Source of the DNA: Gammaproteobacteria bacterium
GTDB taxonomy: Bacteria; Pseudomonadota; Gammaproteobacteria; Arenicellales; JAANXG01
Direction of reading: 5' to 3'
DNA length: 6,012 bases
Assembly (NCBI GenBank): GCA_018263405.1
Contig: JAANXG010000160.1
Coordinates: forward strand, 1-6,012
Positions 1 through 4,940 of this stretch are shown in pieces (position 1 is the stretch's first letter; the number at the start of each line of letters is the position of its first letter). The notes under the pieces were generated by a model that was not told the origin of the DNA, made no database searches, and saw only the letters and a program-made list of their open reading frames with translations. The translations under genes were made by a program, and so were the position numbers.

Positions 1-803
1 ATCCCCACCAGCAGCTTGCCGGCATCCTCCTTGAAGTAGAGGGCGTTGTCGGGGTCGCGCAGCACCGGCAACGCACCGGGTGGCTCCGGTAAGGCCTCGG
101 TCACGACATAAAAATGCTCCGCGGCCTGTAGCGGTACATCGACGCCGACCTTAAGCCCGAGCCGGCGCGCCCACATGCCCGCGCAGTTCACGACGTACTC
201 CGCTTCCACGAAACCGTCCGCGGTCTCTACACCGGCGATCCTGCCGCTACCCGCGCGGCGAATGCCGGTCACCGGGGTGTGCTCGCGAACGGTAGCGCCG
301 AGCCGGCGCGCCCCTCGGGCGAGTGCTTGCGTCAGGTCGGTGGGATTGATCTGACCGTCCTTCGGCAGCCATATGCCGCCGCGTATACCCTCGGTGCTAA
401 CCGACGGCCAGCACTCCTCGATGGCGGCAGGATCGAGCAGCGTCGCTTCCAGGCCGTAGCACTTGGCGGTCGAGTACGCGCGCCGGATCTCGTCCCAGCG
501 TCCGTCCGAGCCGGCCAGCATGATCGAGCCGCGCTGCAGGAAGCCGGTCTGCTGACCGGTCTCGTCCTCGAGACTTCCGTAGAGCTCGGCGCTGTACTGA
601 GCGAGGCGCGTCATGTTCGGCGTCGCGCGGAGCTGGCCGACGAGTCCCGCGGCATGCCAGGTCGCGCCGCCGGTGAGTCGATCCCGCTCCAGAAGCAGTA
701 CGTCGGCCCACCCCCGGTGGGCGAGATGATAGGCTACGGAGCACCCGACCACGCCGCCGCCGATGATCGCGACCTGGGCTCGCTCGGGTACGGGCTTGGT
801 CAC
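1..803 (-). CDS. FAD-dependent oxidoreductase of the dimethylglycine/sarcosine dehydrogenase type, N-terminal part (3' end outside window)
   Basis: This is the N-terminal 267 residues of a DAO-family flavoprotein that oxidises a C-N bond of a secondary or tertiary amine. Reading starts at a GTG (803-801) preceded by AAAGGAGA (818-811), with AGGAG 8 nt from the start. The Rossmann motif GGGVVG lies at residues 15-20, and the acidic residue E39 is placed to bind the FAD ribose. TWHAAGL (48-54) follows; in mitochondrial and bacterial dimethylglycine and sarcosine dehydrogenases the His of this motif (H50 here) carries FAD covalently. NCAGMWA (206-212) and EHFYVVTE (229-236) are further family blocks, and the visible end (YFKEDAGKLLVG) matches the expected continuation. 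Family members are often about 800 residues with a C-terminal GcvT-like folate-binding domain; whether that domain is present cannot be seen. It lies 34 bp downstream of xsc on the same strand, so co-transcription is likely. The substrate is unknown: N-methyltaurine, taurine, sarcosine and dimethylglycine are all possible. Confidence 0.9.
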   Translation of the reverse strand, partial: MTKPVPERAQVAIIGGGVVGCSVAYHLAHRGWADVLLLERDRLTGGATWHAAGLVGQLRATPNMTRLAQYSAELYGSLEDETGQQTGFLQRGSIMLAGSDGRWDEIRRAYSTAKCYGLEATLLDPAAIEECWPSVSTEGIRGGIWLPKDGQINPTDLTQALARGARRLGATVREHTPVTGIRRAGSGRIAGVETADGFVEAEYVVNCAGMWARRLGLKVGVDVPLQAAEHFYVVTEALPEPPGALPVLRDPDNALYFKEDAGKLLVG

Positions 804-810
804 CGCCGTC

Positions 811-818
811 TCTCCTTT
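811..818 (-). promoter_or_regulatory. Ribosome binding site deciding the GTG start of the FAD oxidoreductase
   Basis: The minus strand reads AAAGGAGA here, and the AGGAG core ends 8 nt before the GTG at 803-801. No ATG in frame lies between this site and the Rossmann motif, so the GTG is the best start. The site lies in the 34-bp gap after the xsc stop codon, which fits separate translation initiation within one operon. Confidence 0.75.
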
Positions 819-837
819 GTCGCCGTTCCCGCCCGCG

Positions 838-2589
838 CTACTCGTAGGATTTGTACTTATTCAGGTACCGCGTCGGTTTTTTGAGCGCATCGCGGCGGAA
901 CGGATCGCCGAGCTCCCGGGTTACCATCACCTCCAGGACGGTGGTTTTGCCGTCGCGCTGGGCGTTGCAGGCCTCGCGCAATGCCGGGCCGACGTCTTCG
1001 ACACGCTCGACCCGGACGCCCTGCACGCCCATCGCGCGGGCGATCTCGGACCAGTTGGAGCCCCCGATCTCGGACCCGACAAAGCGGCGGCCGTAGAAGT
1101 CCACCTGATTCTTCTTCTCCGCGCCCCATTGACCGTTGTTGAACACCACCGCCGTTACCGGGATATTCTCGCGCACGCAGGTCAGCGTTTCCATCATGCT
1201 CATGCCCCAGGCGCCGTCGCCCACATAGGCCACCGCGGGCCGATCGGGGGCGCCGACTTTCGCGCCGATTATCGTGGGGAATGCGTAGCCGCAGTTGCCG
1301 AAGCTCATGGCAGCGAAGAAGCTGTTGGGCTGATCGAACCGCAGGTACGAGTTGGACACCGAGCAGATGTTGCCGATGTCGGTGGACACCATCGCGTTGG
1401 GGGGCATCGCCCGCTCCAGTTCCCGCAGCATCGGGCGGGGATGCATGTAGGGACTATCCGCGGCGATCTCAAGGCTCCAGTCGTCCACCTCGTGGGTCCA
1501 CTGGTCGAGCTCGGACTCCCAAGTCTCCTTCTGGCGGCGAATCTCAGCGAGGCGTTCGCTCCGGGTCGCATCGCCGGCGAGTTCCCGATCGGCCAACCGC
1601 GCCGTGATCGCCGCAGCCGCGGCGCGGGCGTCCCCGAAGATATCCACGTCGGTCGGCTTGACAAGGCCCAGCATGTAGGGATCGATGTCGACCTGGATGA
1701 TCCGGGCGTTGTCCGGCCAGTAGTCCAGTCCATGCTGTGGCAGCGTGCCGAACGGTCCAAGCCGGGTCCCCAGCGCGACCACCACGTCGGCCCGGTTAAT
1801 CAGCTTCATCCCCGCTTTGGATCCCTGGTAGCCCAGGGGTCCAGCCCAGAGTTCGTGTGAGGCCGGGAAGGAATCGTTGTGCAGGTAAGAATTCACCACC
1901 GGCGACCCGAGTCGTTCCGCCAGCCTGACGAGCGCTTCGACGCCGCCGTTTCCCGCCATAATTACGCCGCCGCCGGAGATAATGACCGGGAACTTCGCTT
2001 CGCCCAGTAGATCGGCCGCCTCGGCGAGACTCTCCTCGCCACCGGCGCCGTGCTCGACGAGCTTCGGCCCCGGAATCTCCACGTCGATCTCGCCGTAGAA
2101 ATGATCACGGGGGATATTCAGTTGGGTGGGTCCGCGCTCGTTGATGGCCCGGTTGAAACACCGGCCGGTAAATTCCGCCATACGGTCCGGGCGCATGACA
2201 TGACCTTGATATTTGGTGATGCGCGAGAAGATCGGTAGCTGTTCCGTTTCCTGAAAACCGCCCAGACCGATGCCGCCGGAGCCGGTTTCAGGCGTGACGG
2301 CAACGACCGGCGAATGGGCCCAATAGGCGGCGGCAATGGCCGTCACGAAGTTGGTAACCCCGGGCCCGTTCTGGGCAATACACACCCCGTGGCGGCCGGT
2401 TACCCGCGAGTAGCCATCCGCCATGTGCGCCGCGCCCTGCTCGTGGACGGTGGGAATGAAACGGATACCCGCCGGCTCGAAGATATCCAGTGCGTCCATG
2501 TACGCCGAGCCCACGATTCCGAACATGTCGGTAACGCCGTGCGCCGCCATTGTCTCGACGAAAGCCTCACTGGGGGTCATTTGTGTCAT
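838..2589 (-). CDS. xsc: Sulfoacetaldehyde acetyltransferase (Xsc), thiamine-diphosphate dependent
   Basis: Xsc (EC 2.3.3.15) is a cytoplasmic enzyme that converts sulfoacetaldehyde and phosphate to acetyl phosphate and sulfite, the desulfonating step of taurine and isethionate catabolism. The 583-residue length is normal for the family. The thiamine-diphosphate N-terminal domain carries the catalytic Glu in VHEQ (E50), ADGYSR (57-62) and AQNGPGVTNF (72-81). The C-terminal cofactor domain has GDG at 457-459 and NN at 484-485, the metal/diphosphate motif. The block QWGAEKKNQVDFY (487-499) and the ending with DPFRRDALKKP are, from memory of the family, characteristic of Xsc rather than of acetolactate synthase or other relatives. 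The start at 2589 is preferred over an in-frame ATG three codons later because AGAGGAG lies 7 nt upstream. It is divergent from tauABC and leads the unit that includes the FAD oxidoreductase. No pta gene for acetyl phosphate lies nearby in the window. Confidence 0.95.
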   Translation of the reverse strand: MTQMTPSEAFVETMAAHGVTDMFGIVGSAYMDALDIFEPAGIRFIPTVHEQGAAHMADGYSRVTGRHGVCIAQNGPGVTNFVTAIAAAYWAHSPVVAVTPETGSGGIGLGGFQETEQLPIFSRITKYQGHVMRPDRMAEFTGRCFNRAINERGPTQLNIPRDHFYGEIDVEIPGPKLVEHGAGGEESLAEAADLLGEAKFPVIISGGGVIMAGNGGVEALVRLAERLGSPVVNSYLHNDSFPASHELWAGPLGYQGSKAGMKLINRADVVVALGTRLGPFGTLPQHGLDYWPDNARIIQVDIDPYMLGLVKPTDVDIFGDARAAAAAITARLADRELAGDATRSERLAEIRRQKETWESELDQWTHEVDDWSLEIAADSPYMHPRPMLRELERAMPPNAMVSTDIGNICSVSNSYLRFDQPNSFFAAMSFGNCGYAFPTIIGAKVGAPDRPAVAYVGDGAWGMSMMETLTCVRENIPVTAVVFNNGQWGAEKKNQVDFYGRRFVGSEIGGSNWSEIARAMGVQGVRVERVEDVGPALREACNAQRDGKTTVLEVMVTRELGDPFRRDALKKPTRYLNKYKSYE

Positions 2590-2596
2590 GGAATTG

Positions 2597-2603
2597 CTCC
2601 TCT
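2597..2603 (-). promoter_or_regulatory. Ribosome binding site of xsc
   Basis: The minus strand reads AGAGGAG, with 7 nt between the AGGAG core and the ATG at 2589-2587. This spacing favours that ATG over the second in-frame ATG at 2580-2578. Confidence 0.75.
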
Positions 2604-2682
2604 GTTCGGTTGGATATGGTGTCGCATGCTACGCCCAGTCGACATGAGGGCTCACGACTGGAAGGCACCAGGGTATCCGTAC

Positions 2683-2764
2683 CAAATTAGGGTGACAGTT
2701 AACTTAATTCACTCTCAGAAAATGCTCGATTGGCTGAATTAAGTTCACTGTCACCCTAAATTTG
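2683..2764. repeat. 82-bp near-perfect inverted repeat, REP/MITE-like hairpin element
   Basis: The left arm (2683-2711) and right arm (2735-2764) are reverse complements over about 29 nt with one mismatch (T2700 against the complement of C2746) and one extra T in the right arm, around a 23-nt loop (2712-2734). Each arm contains AGGGTGACAGT followed by AACTTAATTCA. There is no U-tract, so it is not a classic terminator. GGTGACAGT/ACTGTCACC cores recall extragenic palindromes linked with REP-associated (RAYT) transposases, but this is recollection of a pattern and not a database match. It would form a strong hairpin in the leader of the xsc transcript. Alternatives are a very large operator or a miniature transposon. 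Confidence 0.75.
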
Positions 2765-2774
2765 CACAAATTGT

Positions 2775-2802
2775 TTGGCGCGCGCTCCCATTGGTTTATA
2801 AT
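2775..2802 (+). promoter_or_regulatory. Candidate sigma-70 promoter for tauABC (P1)
   Basis: TATAAT at 2797-2802 is a perfect -10 consensus. TTGGCG at 2775-2780 matches 4 of 6 positions of TTGACA, with a 16-bp spacer. Transcription from here would give a leader of about 200 nt before tauA. The call rests only on sequence resemblance. Confidence 0.5.
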
Positions 2803-2824
2803 TGGCCCATGGACTCCTAGTCTA
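2795..2824 (-). promoter_or_regulatory. Candidate divergent promoter for xsc
   Basis: The minus strand carries TAGACT (2824-2819, 4 of 6 to the -35 consensus) and TATAAA (2800-2795, 5 of 6 to the -10 consensus) with an 18-bp spacer. It overlaps both plus-strand candidates, so the two directions could compete or be controlled by one regulator. The xsc transcript would then start about 200 nt upstream of the gene and carry the 2683-2764 hairpin. Confidence 0.4.
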
Positions 2825-2828
2825 TAAT
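2802..2828 (+). promoter_or_regulatory. Second candidate promoter for tauABC (P2)
   Basis: A second perfect TATAAT lies at 2823-2828, 26 bp after the first. The best -35 is TTGGCC at 2802-2807 (4 of 6), but the 15-bp spacer is short. Such a weak core would be expected to need an activator. The -10 overlaps the small palindrome at 2809-2825. Confidence 0.35.
2809..2825. promoter_or_regulatory. Small palindrome overlapping divergent promoter elements
   Basis: GACT (2812-2815) and AGTC (2819-2822) flank CCT, and the pairing extends outwards as AT/AT with one G-T mismatch. The site lies between the two -10 boxes of the plus strand and over the minus-strand -35, which is where a shared operator would be expected. 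It is short, so chance is a real alternative. Confidence 0.3.
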
Positions 2829-2839
2829 TTACACCCAAG

Positions 2840-2856
2840 CTGGTCCTATTGACCAG
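2840..2856. promoter_or_regulatory. Operator-like inverted repeat CTGGTC-N5-GACCAG
   Basis: Perfect 6-bp half sites (2840-2845 and 2851-2856) are separated by 5 bp. The site lies 11 bp downstream of the second TATAAT, where a bound repressor would block tau transcription. Taurine loci are often controlled by TauR, a MocR/GntR-type regulator, and the site could serve such a protein, but no regulator gene is in the window. In RNA it could instead form a short hairpin in the leader. Confidence 0.35.
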
Positions 2857-2884
2857 ATCGCGTGCCCTTCTATCCTTGAGAAGC

Positions 2885-2960
2885 GGTGCCTTGCTGAGTT
2901 CCCGGCGATAAGGGTACAAACCAACACCAAGCGCCAGACCGGAGGCCGGGCAGGCAAGAC
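2885..2960 (+). promoter_or_regulatory. Potentially structured tauA 5' leader
   Basis: Two nested complementary pairs enclose the leader: CTTGC (2890-2894) with GCAAG (2954-2958), continued by TG/CA with one bulged G, then after an internal loop CCCGGC (2901-2906) with GCCGGG (2945-2950). A competing local hairpin, CCGG (2939-2942) with CCGG (2946-2949), would exclude the inner helix. I could not match it to any riboswitch class I know, and pairing could be fortuitous in GC-rich sequence. Confidence 0.3.
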
Positions 2961-2982
2961 AATACCCAACCCATAATATCAA

Positions 2983-2999
2983 TCCCTCAAAGCGAGGGA
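2983..2999 (+). promoter_or_regulatory. Hairpin over the tauA ribosome binding region
   Basis: TCCCTC (2983-2988) pairs perfectly with GAGGGA (2994-2999) around AAAGC. The 3' arm covers part of the purine-rich Shine-Dalgarno stretch (2994-3006) that precedes the tauA ATG at 3008. The following GGGGGAG (3000-3006) stays unpaired, so any occlusion of the ribosome site would be partial. Confidence 0.45.
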
Positions 3000-3007
3000 G
3001 GGGGAGA

Positions 3008-4030
3008 ATGATGCACCATATCAGTCCTTTCCGCACCTTGTTTGTCAAGTTCGCCACCGCGGTTCTGGTTACCGCGTTCGTAAGCGGCACGAGTGTCGCC
3101 GCGGAAAAGCCCGGCGAGATCACCGTTGCCTACTTCCTGCAATGGCCGACGGCCAATCAGGTCGCCCAGGTCGAGCGTTGGTACGACGAGACCATGGGTA
3201 TCGAAGTCAATTGGCGGGCCTTCGGCAACGGCAATGAAATGTCCGCCGCGATGGCATCGGGCGACGTGCAAATCGCCTATTCCCAAGGCTTGGTGCCCTG
3301 GGTCGTCGCCGTCAGCAAGGGTTTACCGCTCAAACTGGTCGGGGTCGCGGTCTCTTACGCGGAGAACGACCAGTGTGTGGTTCATGCCGACACCGGTATA
3401 ACCAAAGAGAACGCCAAGGAGCTCGAAGGAAAGCGTGTGGCCACGCCGATCGGCAACGTTACACACTACAAGATGCTCCGGGTTCTCGATCACCTGGGCG
3501 TCGACGCCAACAAAGTGAATGTCGTGCCGATGAACGGCAACGAGGCTGCGGCTGCGTTGTCGCGCGGCGACGTCGCCATGGCCTGCGCATTCGGTGGCCC
3601 GCTGGTGGAAATGAAGAGGCACGGATCGGTATTGATGACGGCCGAGGAGCAAGAGGCGATAGGTATTCGTGTGTTCGATGTCATCTCCGTGAGGTCCGAG
3701 TTCGCCGAAGAGCATCCCGAGCTTCTTGCCGAGTTCCTCAAGGTAACTGACCGGGCCAACAAGGCGTACATAAAGAATCCGGAGAAGTACCAGCCGATAA
3801 TTGCCGAGGCGTCGGGCATGGAGCCGGATGCCGCCGTCGACATGCTGTCGAAGTTCAGCTTCCCGACGACCGGCGAACAGTTGTCCGACGCCTGGATGAG
3901 CGGAACGGTTCAAAGCTTCACGCAGGAAGTGGCGGACTTCTTCGTGGAGCAGGGCGAGATGGACAAGGCGCTGGACAGCTACGATTCCCTAATCGATTCG
4001 ACGTATCTCAAAAAAGCGAAACAGATGTAA
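3008..4030 (+). CDS. tauA: Taurine-type ABC transporter, periplasmic substrate-binding protein
   Basis: This is the binding protein that captures taurine or a related sulfonate in the periplasm and delivers it to the TauBC membrane complex. The 340-residue product begins with a basic stretch and a hydrophobic segment (about 11-27) ending in a signal-peptidase-I-like site after VAA (30-32), with mature EKPG following. The mature protein starts with ITVAYFLQWPTANQ, the pattern of TauA/SsuA-class proteins of taurine loci in marine Proteobacteria. NEMSAAMASGDVQIAYSQG (76-94) is the typical block around the ligand cleft. Two ATG codons are adjacent (3008 and 3011); either fits the long purine-rich ribosome site, and 3008 is kept. 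It is first in a tauABC operon and followed by a strong hairpin before tauB. Exact ligand choice, taurine against N-methyltaurine or another sulfonate, cannot be read from the sequence. Confidence 0.93.
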   Translation: MMHHISPFRTLFVKFATAVLVTAFVSGTSVAAEKPGEITVAYFLQWPTANQVAQVERWYDETMGIEVNWRAFGNGNEMSAAMASGDVQIAYSQGLVPWVVAVSKGLPLKLVGVAVSYAENDQCVVHADTGITKENAKELEGKRVATPIGNVTHYKMLRVLDHLGVDANKVNVVPMNGNEAAAALSRGDVAMACAFGGPLVEMKRHGSVLMTAEEQEAIGIRVFDVISVRSEFAEEHPELLAEFLKVTDRANKAYIKNPEKYQPIIAEASGMEPDAAVDMLSKFSFPTTGEQLSDAWMSGTVQSFTQEVADFFVEQGEMDKALDSYDSLIDSTYLKKAKQM

Positions 4031-4038
4031 GCCCGTTT

Positions 4039-4075
4039 CGGCAGTGTATGCGGCTTCGCGTCGTATGCACTGCCG
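4039..4075 (+). terminator. Strong intercistronic hairpin between tauA and tauB (attenuator or mRNA-stabilising)
   Basis: The 37-nt palindrome has a continuous 16-bp stem: eight Watson-Crick pairs from CGGCAGTG (4039-4046) with CACTGCCG (4068-4075), then eight more pairs including three G-U, and a 5-nt loop (4055-4059). It starts 8 nt after the tauA stop. No U-run follows, so full Rho-independent termination is unlikely. Such hairpins after binding-protein genes commonly protect the upstream mRNA and raise the binding protein over the membrane subunits. Confidence 0.65.
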
Positions 4076-4118
4076 TGCCTTCTAATCAGGGCCCGACGCT
4101 GCATGAACGAGGCTTGAT

Positions 4119-4928
4119 ATGGCTTCATTGACTGTTGACCACGTCGCGATGCACTACGCGGTGCCGGGCGGCATCGACGTGCACGCTCTGGAGGATGTCT
4201 CCTTCACCCTGGAGAAAGGGGAGATGCTCGCGATTCTCGGACCTTCGGGCTGCGGCAAGACGACTCTCCTCAATATCATTGCCGGTTTTCTTACGCCCAC
4301 CGAGGGGAAAACCATGCTCAATGACGAACCCATCGTCGGCCCGAGCTCGGAGCGCGGCGTGGTGTTTCAACAAGGCGCGCTCTTCGAGTGGCTCACGGTT
4401 GCGGAGAACATCGGGTTCGGGCCCCGGATGAAAGGCAAACCGAAAAACGAAACCGACGAGTTGATCGATCACCTTCTGGATACGGTCGGTCTCCATGGTT
4501 ACGGCGGCACGGCGATCTATTCGCTGTCCGGCGGCATGCAGCAGCGGGTGGCACTCGCGCGATGCCTGGCGAACGATCCCGAGCTCATACTAATGGACGA
4601 GCCCCTCGGCGCACTGGATGCATTGACGCGGGAGAAGATGCAGGGCCTGCTGCTCAGGCTGTGGAACGAGACCGGCAAGACCATCATCCTGATTACGCAC
4701 AGCGTCGAGGAGGCGCTGTTTCTCGGCGCGAATCTGTTCGTGATGGCGCCGCGGCCCGGTCGTATCATCAAGATTGATGCGCTTCCCTTTCCCAAACGGG
4801 GGCTTATAGAGAATCCACGCGAGATCAAGGCGGCGCCGGATTTCATCGAGAAGCGTGAAGAGGTGCTGTCGATGATCTGGGAGATGGAGGAACAAATCAT
4901 GGGACATCAGCAGGAAAACATCGGATAG
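4119..4928 (+). CDS. tauB: Taurine-type ABC transporter, ATP-binding protein
   Basis: This is the cytoplasmic ATPase that powers sulfonate import, expected to work as a dimer under two TauC subunits. All nucleotide-binding elements are intact in 269 residues: Walker A GPSGCGKTT (41-49), Q-loop in VVFQQGALFEWLTV (81-94), ABC signature LSGGMQQR (136-143), Walker B LILMDEP (156-162), D-loop ALD (165-167) and switch His in ITHSVEEA (H194). Length and motifs fit the nitrate/sulfonate/taurine family (TauB/SsuB). GAGG at 4109-4112 lies 6 nt before the ATG and supports this start. The gene follows tauA after 88 bp and precedes tauC by 12 bp. Motifs alone do not separate TauB from SsuB; the xsc neighbour favours taurine. 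Confidence 0.94.
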   Translation: MASLTVDHVAMHYAVPGGIDVHALEDVSFTLEKGEMLAILGPSGCGKTTLLNIIAGFLTPTEGKTMLNDEPIVGPSSERGVVFQQGALFEWLTVAENIGFGPRMKGKPKNETDELIDHLLDTVGLHGYGGTAIYSLSGGMQQRVALARCLANDPELILMDEPLGALDALTREKMQGLLLRLWNETGKTIILITHSVEEALFLGANLFVMAPRPGRIIKIDALPFPKRGLIENPREIKAAPDFIEKREEVLSMIWEMEEQIMGHQQENIG

Positions 4929-4940
4929 CGGGGCACGAGC

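Larger units (their letters stand above)
2590..3007. other. Divergent xsc / tauA intergenic regulatory region
   Basis: This 418-bp stretch separates the two divergent units. It is clearly richer in A and T than the flanking genes, above all between about 2680 and 2835. Going left to right it holds the xsc leader (2590 to about 2680), an 82-bp near-palindrome (2683-2764), overlapping promoter-like elements for both directions (2775-2828), two short inverted repeats (2809-2825 and 2840-2856), and a tauA leader with stem-forming potential (2885-2999). I see no convincing protein-coding gene: the open frames here overlap the palindrome, have no family resemblance and have no supporting ribosome site. 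Confidence 0.8.

Noticed and set aside
279..884. Open frame of 201 codons on the plus strand opposite the FAD oxidoreductase
   Set aside because: It overlaps the flavoprotein, whose GxGxxG and TWHAAGL motifs fix the coding strand. The antisense product shows no domain.
763..1860. Open frame of 365 codons on the plus strand opposite xsc
   Set aside because: It is antisense to a well-supported xsc gene. The translation is rich in His, Arg, Gly and Ala without recognisable motifs, as expected for a shadow frame in GC-rich DNA.
838..2589. Acetolactate synthase or another thiamine-diphosphate enzyme instead of Xsc
   Set aside because: The fold is shared, but QWGAEKKNQVDFY and the DPFRRDALKKP ending are of the Xsc type, and the divergent tauABC genes support sulfoacetaldehyde as substrate.
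2314..2742. Open frame of 142 codons on the plus strand at the xsc start
   Set aside because: It is mostly antisense to the xsc N-terminus and ends within the inverted repeat; no motif supports it.
2683..2764. Rho-independent terminator or CRISPR repeat
   Set aside because: No U-tract follows either arm, it lies upstream of both genes, and there is only one inverted pair with no series of direct repeats and spacers.
2857..2999. Known riboswitch (guanidine, cobalamin, TPP, SAM, glycine) in the tauA leader
   Set aside because: I compared the conserved core sequences I remember with this stretch and found none; only generic pairing is visible.
2704..3123. Open frame of 139 codons on the minus strand in the intergenic region
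   Set aside because: It reads through the palindrome, the promoter-like elements and the start of tauA, and has no ribosome site or family resemblance.
4103..4117. Five-triplet mini-frame (ATG AAC GAG GCT TGA) just before tauB
   Set aside because: It is too short to judge, and its GAG-G sequence is better explained as the tauB ribosome site.
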